Made by a program: the position numbers and the translations under genes. Shown in pieces: positions 42,986 through 51,599 of a stretch of DNA of 64,000 bases. The stretch lies in the NCBI RefSeq assembly GCF_002097535.1, contig NZ_CP020772.1, positions 248,001-312,000 of the forward strand. Reading direction: 5' to 3'. The DNA is from Halobacillus mangrovi. Its GTDB lineage: Bacteria; Bacillota; Bacilli; Bacillales; Halobacillaceae. Positions within the stretch are counted from its first letter, which is position 1. Each line of letters begins with the position of its first letter. Under the pieces are notes generated by a model. That model saw nothing but the letters and a program-made list of their open reading frames with translations, was not told the origin of the DNA and did not search any database.

Positions 42986-44473
42986 ATGGAATTAGCATTT
43001 GCAGGCTGGTCGGGAATCCTTATTTTACTGATGTATGGTTTGATCATGCTTGGTGTAGGTCTGGTCACGTACTTACGTAATCGCAACATCCACCAGAGTC
43101 TGGATGAATATTATCTTGGCGGCCGCGGGCTGGGCGTCATGGTGCTTTTCTTCACCTTTTTTGCCACCCAGTACAGCGGGAATACGGTCATCGGCTATCC
43201 GCCGTCCGCTTACCGGATGGGCTATGAATACTTAGTTTCTGTCCCGTTTTTCATTATGATTATCGTCGCATATCTATTATTCGCGCCAAGACTGTACAAG
43301 CTGGGGAAAAAATATCGCCTGATCACCCCGGTGCAATGGTTCGAAAAGCGGTTCAAGTCAAAAAATATCACCATTTTAGCTGCTATTTTAATGTTATATG
43401 CGTTAGGGAACTACCTGCTTGAACAGCTGGTCGCCATCGGCCAGGGAGTGTCTGGTCTGACCGGCGGCACGATTCCGTACCAAATCGGCGTCATCTTCTT
43501 CGTGGTCATCATGCTGATTTACGGATGGCTTGGCGGCATGCGCTCGGTGGCTTATACCGATACGATGCAGGGGATCGCCCTACTGTTCGGTATCTTTATG
43601 CTGTTGATCGGCTCGATCATCTATTTTGGCGGGCTGCCGACCTCAGCCGACTACATGCAGGCCTATTCCCCGGAAAAATTAGGTGTCCCAGATGGTCCGG
43701 GAGTTGTCAACTGGCTCAGTCTGCTTGTACTGGTGGGAATTGGGGCGGCCGTCTACCCGCATGCGATTCAGCGGATTTTCGCAGCCAAAAGTGAACGGAC
43801 GTTAAAACGTTCCTTCAGCCGAATGGCCTGGATGCCGTTTTTTACAGCCGGAGTCGTATTCATTATCGGAATCATCGGCATCAACGCCTTTCCTGGGTTA
43901 TCTACGGCAGAATCGGAACAGCTGGTCGGTATGATGGCCAGTGCCGTCGCCAATCAGAATGTGATCTTCTATTGGGCAATGGTGCTTCTGTTCGGTGGGG
44001 TCATCGCTGCGATCGTCTCGACAGCGGATTCGGTTTTACTGACGTTCTCTTCCATCATTTCCAATGATTTATACGGGACCTATATTAATCCAAAAGCTAC
44101 GGAACATAAGAAACTGTTAGTTGGAAAGCTTGCTGGAGTAGTCGCTGTCTGTATTTTAATTCTGGTGGCCTGGTTCCCCCCAGCTACCCTCTATCAAATT
44201 TTCGTTTTAAAATTTGAATTGCTTATTCAGATTGCTCCTGCCCTTATTCTGGGACTTTACTGGAACCGTCTGCACAACAAAGCGGTATTTGCCGGAATGG
44301 TGACAGGGACAGTGGTGGCTTCTGTCATGACTTTCGTCAACTTTACCCCGTTTGGAATTTTCAGCGGGTTGTGGGGATTGTTGATCAATCTGGCAATCTG
44401 TGTGATCGGCAGCATGGTGATGAGTGTATCCGTAGGAGAGGAAGACGAAGCTAAGCAAGTGATTGGAATGTAG
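42986..44473 (+). CDS. Sodium:solute symporter (SSS family, YhjB-like)
   Basis: 495-residue, about 13-helix symporter. Marks: DEYYLGGRGLGVMVLFFTFFATQYSGNTVIGYP in pieces (YYLGGRGLG, ATQYSGNTVIG), YGWLGGMRSVAYTDTMQG, VYPHAIQRIFAAKSERTLKR and STADSVLLTFSSIISNDLY. It imports an organic solute with Na+, probably the carboxylate degraded by the neighbouring enzymes. Acts with the 83-residue partner. Confidence 0.9.
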   Translation: MELAFAGWSGILILLMYGLIMLGVGLVTYLRNRNIHQSLDEYYLGGRGLGVMVLFFTFFATQYSGNTVIGYPPSAYRMGYEYLVSVPFFIMIIVAYLLFAPRLYKLGKKYRLITPVQWFEKRFKSKNITILAAILMLYALGNYLLEQLVAIGQGVSGLTGGTIPYQIGVIFFVVIMLIYGWLGGMRSVAYTDTMQGIALLFGIFMLLIGSIIYFGGLPTSADYMQAYSPEKLGVPDGPGVVNWLSLLVLVGIGAAVYPHAIQRIFAAKSERTLKRSFSRMAWMPFFTAGVVFIIGIIGINAFPGLSTAESEQLVGMMASAVANQNVIFYWAMVLLFGGVIAAIVSTADSVLLTFSSIISNDLYGTYINPKATEHKKLLVGKLAGVVAVCILILVAWFPPATLYQIFVLKFELLIQIAPALILGLYWNRLHNKAVFAGMVTGTVVASVMTFVNFTPFGIFSGLWGLLINLAICVIGSMVMSVSVGEEDEAKQVIGM

Positions 44474-44501
44474 TAGTTTGACAGAAAAGAGATGAATGTT
44501 T

Positions 44502-45746
44502 ATGAGAAGTACTGCCATGGTGGAAGCACCCTCCAGCAGATTCAGTCCCTGGCGAATGCTTTTGTGGCTGCTGCTCGCACAAATTATGGTGGCATTTATC
44601 GGTCGGAGTCTCGGCCCGCTCGGGGTGCTTATTGAAGAAGACCTGGAGCTGACAAAAGCGCAGGTAGGACTGCTGCCGTCTGCCCTTTTCCTTGGGCAGG
44701 CGCTGGCGTCTATCCCGAGCGGATTCATGACCGACCGGTTCGGTTCCCGGCCATTGCTTCTTGTGCTTTCCTCGTGTCTTGGCATCAGTTTTCTCGTGAT
44801 GACCCTGCAGACGTCTTTCTGGGTGGTACTGTTGCTGCTCGTGATCGGCGGGATTGGTTACGGAGGGATGCACCCGACTACCAATCGCGGGATCGTCTAC
44901 TGGTTTTCACAGAAAAAACGCGGAACGGCGATGGGGATCAAGCAGATGGGAATCACATTCGGATCCGCGTTAGCCGCAATCTTATTGCTTCCGTTAGCGG
45001 AGGCTTATGGCTGGCGGATCGTGGTGCTAATTGCCTGTATCGGATTGATTGCAGCAGGTGTGATCGCGTTTTTCTTTTACCGGGATGCCGAGCAGGTGAA
45101 AAAGGGCGGGAAAACCTCGTTTCGTGGTACGATTTCGTCGCTTGCCGCGATGGCTGAAAATAAAGCCCTGCTTCTGATAAGCCTGAGTGCGATGGGGATT
45201 AACGGGTCACAAATGTGCCTGAATACCTACCTGGTCCTGTTTGTCTATGAACAGGTTGGCTTCAGTCTCGTGCTTGCCGGGCTTTTGCTCGTTGTATCGG
45301 AAATCGGCGGGTCACTCGGCCGGATCGGCTGGGGTGTAATCAGCGACCGAATCTTCGGCGGACAGCGGCTGACGGTGCTTGCGATCATCGTAACGGGCGT
45401 ACTGCTTTCAAGCACCATCGTCGCTTTTGTTCCCGACGGCACGCCATACTGGATCCTCGTTCCGTTGTTTCTCGTGTTCGGATTCACGGTTTCCGGATTC
45501 AACGGGATATGGATGAATCTCGCTTCTGAACTCGTGCCGAAAGAACAGGCAGGACTATCCAGCGGCTTCAGCATCACGTTCGGGTCGATGGGCGTCATTC
45601 TGCTTCCGCCGATTTTCGGGCTGATCGTCGACCAGACCAGAGGCTACACATTTGGATGGCTGCTGATATCTATTATCATGGTAGTGGTCATGGTGCTGCT
45701 GAGCCGGTTGTATAAGCTGAAAAAACAACAGCAGACAGCACACTAA
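44502..45746 (+). CDS. MFS transporter
   Basis: About 414 residues, 12 helices. Motif A is present after TM2 (IPSGFMTDRFGSRPLLL), and MGIKQMGITFGSALAAILLLPLAEAYGWR is read as GTAMGIKQMGITFG. It resembles organic-acid/nitrate-nitrite porter-type MFS carriers. Second transporter of the catabolic operon: either an alternative importer or an exporter of a product. Start uncertain: ATG 44502 has better spacing to AGAGATG than ATG 44496. Confidence 0.82.
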   Translation: MRSTAMVEAPSSRFSPWRMLLWLLLAQIMVAFIGRSLGPLGVLIEEDLELTKAQVGLLPSALFLGQALASIPSGFMTDRFGSRPLLLVLSSCLGISFLVMTLQTSFWVVLLLLVIGGIGYGGMHPTTNRGIVYWFSQKKRGTAMGIKQMGITFGSALAAILLLPLAEAYGWRIVVLIACIGLIAAGVIAFFFYRDAEQVKKGGKTSFRGTISSLAAMAENKALLLISLSAMGINGSQMCLNTYLVLFVYEQVGFSLVLAGLLLVVSEIGGSLGRIGWGVISDRIFGGQRLTVLAIIVTGVLLSSTIVAFVPDGTPYWILVPLFLVFGFTVSGFNGIWMNLASELVPKEQAGLSSGFSITFGSMGVILLPPIFGLIVDQTRGYTFGWLLISIIMVVVMVLLSRLYKLKKQQQTAH

Positions 45747-45773
45747 TTTTTGTTGAAAAGGAATGGATAAACG

Positions 45774-46382
45774 ATGAAATTCAACCCAGCTGAATTGGAA
45801 ACCCAGCAAATCTATAAACTGATGTCAGGTTCCGTCGTACCCCGCCCGATTGCCTGGGTGTCCACTCTTTCCGATGACGGCTTACTGAACCTCGCTCCGT
45901 TCAGTTTTTTCACCGTCGCTTCCCGGAAGCCGCCGATGCTGTGTATTTCCGTCGGACCAGGTGTAGGAGAGCGCGAAGGGACGGTCAAGGATACGTTAGC
46001 AAATATCCGGGCCAACGGGGAATTCGTCATCAATATTTCCACCACACCTTTAGGTAACCAGCTTCAAAAAACCGCCGAACACGTGCCTAGTGAAGTCGAT
46101 GAATTCGCAAAAGCCGGACTCACTCCGGAGCCCTCTGAGCTCGTTAAGCCGATGCGGGTCAAGGAGGCCCCGATCCAGATGGAATGCAAACTCCACCAGA
46201 TCGTGGAGCTCGGCAGCGATCATCTGGTCATAGGTGAATTGGTCATGTATCATATCGAGGAAAAATATTATCTCGAACCCTATAAAGTGAACTTGACAGC
46301 CCTGCGTCCGCTTGGTCGGCTGGCGAATCAGTTCAGTGAAATCAAAGATATCTTTTCACTGCCGAAAGATGATTTGAAATGA
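45774..46382 (+). CDS. Flavin reductase family (DIM6/NTAB-like) protein
   Basis: 202 residues with the FMN-binding split-barrel pattern: KLMSGSVVPRPIAWVSTLSDDG (in pieces SGSVVPRPIAWVST), LAPFSFFTVASRKPP, and NIRANGEFVINI. These proteins reduce FMN for a partner oxygenase or bind flavin themselves. No monooxygenase gene is near, so its job in this operon is unclear. Last gene before a good terminator. Confidence 0.85.
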   Translation: MKFNPAELETQQIYKLMSGSVVPRPIAWVSTLSDDGLLNLAPFSFFTVASRKPPMLCISVGPGVGEREGTVKDTLANIRANGEFVINISTTPLGNQLQKTAEHVPSEVDEFAKAGLTPEPSELVKPMRVKEAPIQMECKLHQIVELGSDHLVIGELVMYHIEEKYYLEPYKVNLTALRPLGRLANQFSEIKDIFSLPKDDLK

Positions 46383-46390
46383 TGTTGGTG

Positions 46391-46442
46391 AAAAAGTGCC
46401 TGGTTCCCCGGTGTTACTTACTGCGGTGGTCAGGCACTTTTT
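46391..46442 (+). terminator. Terminator of the catabolic operon
   Basis: Perfect 12-nt arms AAAAAGTGCCTG (46391-46402) and complement (46431-46442) with a 28-nt loop that can itself pair in part; the right arm ends in T5. Confidence 0.8.
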
Positions 46443-46898
46443 GTGGTTTACACGAATCCTTTCGTATATGCATTGGAATAACGGCGAATGTTCGAAAATG
46501 ATCTTGGGTGTTAGATGACCGTTAATAAATAACTCAACTTTCGTACCTATAAATCATTAATCTAACCATTTAGCTATAGTCGTCTTACTGATGATTACGG
46601 TCAGCTGTTTTTACCACCATTTAAAAAGAACTTTCCCAGGCTGTTCTGATCAATAATTTTTTTATTTGTGTTACGGCCGGAGGTATTATGGAACAAACTA
46701 AAAAGCCAGCATGCCTGAGGCTGGCTTAGACTTAAAGCAAGAAGAGAAGGATTCGTCTCCTATAAGCGAACCTTGTGGAAGAGGAATCAAATGACACTTT
46801 AACAAGAGAGCCTGCCTGTACCATGCAAACTAAAATAGCGTCCTGCAAAGCAGGAGTCGGAGGCGAGCAATCAAATTGCTATTACTTAAAAATAAAAT
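46443..46898. other. Gene-free region, possibly decayed
   Basis: About 455 bases without an intact gene. Contains a hairpin AAGCCAGC/GGCTGGCTT near 46702-46728. It also has a ribosome-site-like GGAGGTATTATG opening a 13-codon frame, and short frames such as DDYGQLFLPPFKKNFPRLF that could be remnants of a lost gene or insertion sequence. I cannot identify the source. Confidence 0.3.
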
Positions 46899-46924
46899 AA
46901 GAAGGTTTCCAAAGAAACCTTCTT
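46899..46924 (-). terminator. Terminator of the cmt-like PTS operon
   Basis: Perfect 11-bp stem AAGAAGGTTTC / GAAACCTTCTT around CAAA. On the minus strand it is followed by ATTTTATTTTT. Confidence 0.9.
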
Positions 46925-46958
46925 AAAAAATTACTATTTAAATGAATTTACGAACTAC

Positions 46959-48404
46959 TTATTTCTTTTTTAATCTGTCCATTAATTCTTCAAGTGCCGG
47001 ATCATTTAAATAGTTACTTATAGCGATAATTTCTTTATCAGGGTGCGCTCTTCTTGCTCTTTCCTGTAAATCTTCATGAACGACAATGATGTCTGAATGG
47101 TCGGGAGCATCTTCAATTCTGTAATGCTTAACTTCCATGCCCTCAATATCATTCTTTTTCAATTTCTTTCTGAAGGTGGTGGCACCTAGAGCACTGCTTC
47201 CCGCACCTGCATCGCACGCAAAAGAGATGGTATTAATTTCTTCATCTTTTTGTTTTTGACTTGTGGTAGAAGACTTTTTCCCTGCTTGTTTCATAGCTTT
47301 GGACTTTTCTACAGAAGCAGAAATGTCTTCATCTTCAGAACTTTTGTCCAGTTTCAAAATGAACGCTGTAACCAGGAACGTTACAACAGTAGCCACTAGT
47401 ACACCAGAGATGATCCCAATGAAGCTGCCTTTAGGGGTCAATCCAAGGTACGCGAAAATAGAGCCAGGACTTGGTCCGGCGACGAGTCCAGCGTCAAAGA
47501 GACTGAAAACTGCTATACCTGAAGCTCCCCCGGCAATCATTCCAATTATTGTAAGGGGTTTCATCAATACGTAAGGGAAATACAGTTCATGAATTCCACC
47601 AAAGAAGTGGATGATCATGGCACCTGGGGCGGTTCGTCTAGCCGTCTTTTTGCCGAAGAAAGTGAATGCCAGCAACAATCCAAGCCCAGGTCCAGGATTA
47701 GAAGCTACTGTAAAGTAAATGGACTTTCCTGTTTCAGCGGCAGCTTGCATTCCTAATGGATAATAGATGCCTTGATCGATGACGTTGTTTAAGAATAGTA
47801 CCTTAGCCGGCTCGTTGATGAGAGATAGCAAAGGCAATAAGCCAGTAGCGACCAACGCCTCAATAGCTGCGGTGACAAGGTTATTCGCTGATTCTATTGC
47901 AGGTCCTATAAAGTAGAACGATAGAATCATCAATAGGAATCCTAAAATTCCTAGCGAGAAATTGTTAACGATCATTTCAAATCCCGCAGGAATTCTGTTT
48001 TCAATAAGCTTGTCAAATTTCTTGATAATCAAGCCCCCTAAAGGACCGATCACCATTGCGCCTAAGAACATCGGAATATCTGATCCGACAATCAACCCAA
48101 TAGCGCCGATGGCACCCATGACAGCTCCTCTTTGTCCTCCAACCATTCGTCCACCTGTAATGGCTAAAAGTAGGGGAAGCAAGTATTTAATAGCTGGACC
48201 GACGATTTGGGCAAGTTCTTCATTGGGAATCCAACCACTAGGTATAAACAAAGCGGTCAATAGACCCCAGGCTATAAAAGCACCAATATTCGGCAGAACC
48301 ATGTTTGTTAAAAAACCACCAAATGCTTGGACTCTCGCGCGGGTAGAGGGGGTATTCATCTCTACAACATTTTCATTATCCGTTGCATGTGCTGAATCAG
48401 CCAT
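46959..48404 (-). CDS. cmtA: PTS transporter subunit IICB, CmtA/mannitol type
   Basis: 481 residues. The IIC domain (about 20-350) shows AFGGFLTNMVLPNIGAFIAWG in pieces, PAGFEMIVNNFSLG, the GIHE motif in HFFGGIHELYFPYVLMKP, and GPSPGSIFAYLGLTPKG. A Ser/Lys linker leads to IIB with the phospho-cysteine in FACDAGAGSSALGATTFRKK. Point-by-point recall places it closer to E. coli CmtA (GWLPNE, GPSPGSIFAYLALTPKG) than to MtlA. The E. coli CmtAB substrate is not firmly established. ATG 48404 has AAGGA 9 bases upstream; ATG 48413 is too close to it. Confidence 0.82.
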   Translation of the reverse strand: MADSAHATDNENVVEMNTPSTRARVQAFGGFLTNMVLPNIGAFIAWGLLTALFIPSGWIPNEELAQIVGPAIKYLLPLLLAITGGRMVGGQRGAVMGAIGAIGLIVGSDIPMFLGAMVIGPLGGLIIKKFDKLIENRIPAGFEMIVNNFSLGILGFLLMILSFYFIGPAIESANNLVTAAIEALVATGLLPLLSLINEPAKVLFLNNVIDQGIYYPLGMQAAAETGKSIYFTVASNPGPGLGLLLAFTFFGKKTARRTAPGAMIIHFFGGIHELYFPYVLMKPLTIIGMIAGGASGIAVFSLFDAGLVAGPSPGSIFAYLGLTPKGSFIGIISGVLVATVVTFLVTAFILKLDKSSEDEDISASVEKSKAMKQAGKKSSTTSQKQKDEEINTISFACDAGAGSSALGATTFRKKLKKNDIEGMEVKHYRIEDAPDHSDIIVVHEDLQERARRAHPDKEIIAISNYLNDPALEELMDRLKKK

Positions 48405-48498
48405 ATTTGTCATTCCTTTCTGATAATTCAGTAATTTAAAAAGCTACGATAAGAACTAAAGGAAAAGAAAAAGTATTGCCTTTCACGTCAATAGAGAT

Positions 48499-48936
48499 CT
48501 ATTCAACCATTTTTAACACGTCTAATACTTCCTGCTCACTTTGGGAAGCTTCAAGTTTGTCCTTAATCTCGTCTTCAATCAAAATAGAAGACAAATCAGA
48601 AATGAGATCAAGGTGTCCGGAGCTATCCTCAGCAGCTAAAACGAAAAAAGTACGGACTTCTTTGTTTTTGGGGAACTGTACAGGTTCCTCAAGCTTTAAA
48701 TAGGATACGCTTGTTTTTACGACGCTGTCCTCATTTTTCGCATGGGGCATCGCAATTCCTGGAACGATTACGATATAAGGGCCATTTTCATTTACATTTT
48801 CGATCATATCGTCAATATACTTTGGAGTGATCGACCCACTTTGTAATAGTGGTGCCGCAGCCTTTTGTATTCCATCTTCCCAAGAATCAACGGATGGTAA
48901 AAAACGAATATTTCCTTCTAAATAATCGGCTAACAT
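48499..48936 (-). CDS. cmtB: PTS subunit IIA, CmtB/UlaC type
   Basis: 145-residue EIIA type 2 protein. The phospho-histidine lies in GPYIVIVPGIAMPHAKNED, the GPY-x-IAPG-x-AMPH form seen in E. coli CmtB and the ascorbate IIA UlaC. It is not the GNFIAIPHGT form of MtlF. So the pair is CmtA+CmtB-like, not canonical mannitol. It passes phosphate from HPr to the IIB domain encoded 94 bases downstream. Confidence 0.82.
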   Translation of the reverse strand: MLADYLEGNIRFLPSVDSWEDGIQKAAAPLLQSGSITPKYIDDMIENVNENGPYIVIVPGIAMPHAKNEDSVVKTSVSYLKLEEPVQFPKNKEVRTFFVLAAEDSSGHLDLISDLSSILIEDEIKDKLEASQSEQEVLDVLKMVE

Positions 48937-48943
48937 ATGAACA

Positions 48944-50119
48944 TCACCTTTCGTTTATGGTCAATAATGAATCATTCTCTTTTAATCTACTATAGTGATC
49001 TTTAATCTTGCTTTGTAAGGTTGCATCCTCGATTTCAGTGAAATGGGCAATAGCTTGTTCGATTCCTTGTTCACGAATATAGGATTGGATCGTGACAGAT
49101 TCCTTATCATCAGGGTTATGAAAGAAGAATGCTGTGGCCACAGCAGCTGTGAGTCTCTCTACCGGTAAGCCCAGTTCGAAAAGGACTCTAGTTGGCTTGG
49201 TCAATCTCTCATCAAAGCCCAGCTTTCTAATTGGCGATCTCCCAACTCGTAATATATCATCACTTATATTAGCATTTTTAAAGCGTGCTATGGTCTTCTC
49301 AATAAATTCGCTCATTTCTTCGGACTCAAAATCATAATGGTGAGTAAAATAACGAGCGGATTCGTTCAGCGTTTCTCTTAAGAATTTTTCAATTTCCGGG
49401 TTCTCCAAGGCGCTCTGAATCGTGGAATAACCCTTTAGAAATGCTGTGTACGCTGTTGCTGCATGGCCCAGATTAACGATATACAACTTCCGTTCAATAT
49501 ATGGTTTTAACGAATCTACATAAGTGGCGTTTTCAATGGAAGGTAAATCTGAATTGAGCATTCCTTGCTTTTCGATCATCCATTCGTAATAAGGTTCGAC
49601 AAGGGTAACTTCACCTTCACTTCTCTTTTCGGATAGGGAAAGTCGATCGATCGCAGAATTTGGGAATCCAACCGTTGACTCGATCGTATCCATTTCATTT
49701 TCCGAGACGTTTCTACGAATCTCATCTTTCAATTTAGAAGAAGCATTAATCATATTCTCGTTTGCAATAACATCCACGTTGCCTTTATCTGACTGAATTC
49801 TTTTTAGCAGGCCTTTGGATATGACAGGGGCCACCTTCGATAAATTATCCGCTCCTACAGAGGTGGTGATGAGATCAGCTTCCACGATCGCCTCCACCAC
49901 TTTTTCCTGTGCACTGCTATGCAGGGCACATACAGGGGAGATGACTTCTACTGTTTGATTTTCATCTAATAGTTCCAAAGAGTAGTTGTTGCTGCGATTC
50001 ATACGGTTAACTGAATCTTCGTTTACATCAACAAAGCAGAGGTCGAATCCACTTTTATTCAACAAATATCCGATTAAACCTTTACCGATATTTCCTGCAC
50101 CGAAATGTAGCGCTTTCAT
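48944..50119 (-). CDS. mtlD: Mannitol-1-phosphate 5-dehydrogenase-like (MtlD family)
   Basis: 391-residue long-chain polyol dehydrogenase. NAD-binding HFGAGNIGKGLIG at residues 4-16, SVGADNL, IANENMINAS, GFPNSAIDR, and the catalytic K-x4-N-x3-H in RKLYIVNLGHA. It oxidises a hexitol-phosphate to a ketohexose-phosphate (mannitol-1-P to fructose-6-P in the type case). The CmtAB-type PTS beside it leaves the hexitol open. ATG 50119 with GGAGGG; the frame to 50143 passes through the ribosome site. Confidence 0.82.
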   Translation of the reverse strand: MKALHFGAGNIGKGLIGYLLNKSGFDLCFVDVNEDSVNRMNRSNNYSLELLDENQTVEVISPVCALHSSAQEKVVEAIVEADLITTSVGADNLSKVAPVISKGLLKRIQSDKGNVDVIANENMINASSKLKDEIRRNVSENEMDTIESTVGFPNSAIDRLSLSEKRSEGEVTLVEPYYEWMIEKQGMLNSDLPSIENATYVDSLKPYIERKLYIVNLGHAATAYTAFLKGYSTIQSALENPEIEKFLRETLNESARYFTHHYDFESEEMSEFIEKTIARFKNANISDDILRVGRSPIRKLGFDERLTKPTRVLFELGLPVERLTAAVATAFFFHNPDDKESVTIQSYIREQGIEQAIAHFTEIEDATLQSKIKDHYSRLKENDSLLTINER

Positions 50120-50164
50120 AATTAACCCTCCTTTGGAGCCCATAGGGCCCCTATTGTGAACAAG

Positions 50165-50725
50165 TTATTCTAAATTCGCGTGGTATTCCCAAAGGGACTC
50201 CAGCTCAATATTTTTATTGTTCACCATCATCAAAGCTAACGTGTCTCCCAATAAGAGTAGGCTTTGTTCAAATAAGCTTTTCATCGGCTGCTCAGAATGA
50301 ACTTCTCCAGGAGTATCTACTTTTGAACTTACAGGGATTCTAAGAAATAGATCGGAATACTGGCTCATGGAGCTGTCCGGATTTGCGCCAATGTGGGCAA
50401 CTCTCGCGTTATATTGTTTCGCTTTCTCTGCGATGATTAACGGGAATTTTGTTTCACCGCTTCCGGACCCTACAATGAGTAGATCCTTATCTGTAATGGC
50501 CGGTTCAGTGATTTCGCCAACAACGTACGTTTTAATGCCGATATGTGCCAACCTTTTGGCAATGGCCTGTAAGGATAAGAGAACCCTTCCGACACCTACA
50601 AAAAATACTTTTTCGGCATTGTTAATCTCAATTAATAATTTATCTACATCATCGCTGTTCACATTGGTTAAACTCGCTGTAATTTCATCGGTGATTTTTT
50701 TAGTTGCATAATTGTAGTCGTTCAT
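50165..50725 (-). CDS. SIS-domain sugar-phosphate isomerase, 6-phospho-3-hexuloisomerase (HxlB) like
   Basis: 186 residues, a single SIS domain: VFFVGVGRVLLSLQAIAKRLAHIG, then DLLIVGSGSGET (sugar-phosphate Ser/Thr loop), and the C-terminal HSEQPMKSLFEQSLLLLGD typical of HxlB. HxlB interconverts D-arabino-3-hexulose-6-P and fructose-6-P in the ribulose monophosphate pathway. No hexulose-phosphate synthase is present, so a different keto-sugar phosphate is likely. Translationally coupled to the epimerase (ATGA overlap). Confidence 0.8.
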   Translation of the reverse strand: MNDYNYATKKITDEITASLTNVNSDDVDKLLIEINNAEKVFFVGVGRVLLSLQAIAKRLAHIGIKTYVVGEITEPAITDKDLLIVGSGSGETKFPLIIAEKAKQYNARVAHIGANPDSSMSQYSDLFLRIPVSSKVDTPGEVHSEQPMKSLFEQSLLLLGDTLALMMVNNKNIELESLWEYHANLE

Positions 50726-51429
50726 ATAGTTTTAGCCTCCTCCTGTAATCCTTCACGAATCGATTCTTCGATGATCTTTTTGTTGTCCGCTAAGCTATTG
50801 TCCGATTTGAATAAACTTGTGCTTCCCGCGACTAAGATATCTGCACCAGCGCTTACCAACCCTGAAATGGTCTTCATGGAAACGCGTCCATCCACTTCGA
50901 TTTTGGTATCAAGTCCTTTGGATTTGATTAAGTTCGATAAATCTTCTACTTTTTTAGTCGCATAGGAGACTTGCTCTTCGTTTTTATCCGTTGCAAAGCC
51001 TGGATTGATCAGCATTAGTAAAACGGTGTCGACTTGCGGTAACACATATTCCAGAACAGATAGTGGAGTTGCCGGGTTAAGCGCAATGCCGACTTTCGTG
51101 TCGTGCTTTTTAATTAAATTAATATAGCGATCGATATGTGAACTGGTTTCAATATGGAAGGTGATTTGATCGACACCGATGTTGAGCATTTCCTGGATGA
51201 AAAACTCATTGTCATTGGACATAATGTGAACGTCAAATTTCATATCCGTTATTTTTCTTAATTGTTCAATGGTTGAGATACCGAGGGGCATGCTTGGGCT
51301 GAAACTTCCATCAATCACATCAATGTGTAAAGTATCCAGTCCTGCTTTTTCAATTTCTTTCACACTTTTTTCTAAATTGCAGAGATCCGCACACATGATG
51401 GATGGAGCTATCGTAATCTTGTTTTGCAT
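50722..51429 (-). CDS. Ribulose-phosphate / allulose-6-phosphate 3-epimerase family protein
   Basis: 235-residue TIM barrel with IAPSIMCADL at the N-terminus, metal and catalytic residues in HIDVIDGSFSPSMPLG, FDVHIMSND, LMLINPGFAT and IEVDGRVS. It departs from housekeeping Rpe where Rpe has HLMVE-P, GFGGQ-F and VDGGI. That suggests a hexulose-phosphate such as allulose-6-P (AlsE-like) rather than ribulose-5-P. First gene of the operon; GGAGG 9 bases before ATG 51429. Confidence 0.78.
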   Translation of the reverse strand: MQNKITIAPSIMCADLCNLEKSVKEIEKAGLDTLHIDVIDGSFSPSMPLGISTIEQLRKITDMKFDVHIMSNDNEFFIQEMLNIGVDQITFHIETSSHIDRYINLIKKHDTKVGIALNPATPLSVLEYVLPQVDTVLLMLINPGFATDKNEEQVSYATKKVEDLSNLIKSKGLDTKIEVDGRVSMKTISGLVSAGADILVAGSTSLFKSDNSLADNKKIIEESIREGLQEEAKTI

Positions 51430-51469
51430 GTTTCTGCCTCCTTGTTTTTGCTTTTGTGCCTTTTTTGTC

Positions 51470-51530
51470 ATGTTAATGCATGTTTTAGAAAATGTAAAGG
51501 GTTTCTTTGCGCTTTTTTGCATCTTTTTGC
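51470..51530. promoter_or_regulatory. Promoter of the cmt-like operon and phased GCAAA repeats
   Basis: Minus strand promoter: TTTACA (51498-51493), 17-bp spacer, TAACAT (51475-51470). Just upstream, three GCAAA-type repeats recur every 10 bases (TTTGC on the plus strand ending at 51510, 51520 and 51530). One more GCAAAAAC lies near 51447-51454. Helically phased repeats between divergent genes are expected for a DeoR-family regulator. A plus-strand TATAAT (51564-51569) serves deoR. Confidence 0.5.
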
Positions 51531-51599
51531 CCGTTTGGAATTTTTCCGATTGATAAAATGTGATATAATTTAGGAAATTCTAGGAGGAGTCATACGTTT

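Noticed and set aside
46681..46728. 13-codon gene MEQTKKPACLRLA
   Set aside because: The end of the frame is the arm of a hairpin and there is no sign of conservation; likely chance.
46959..48936. Canonical mannitol PTS mtlA-mtlF
   Set aside because: IIA carries the CmtB/UlaC-type histidine motif and IICB matches CmtA-like wording; no mtlR.
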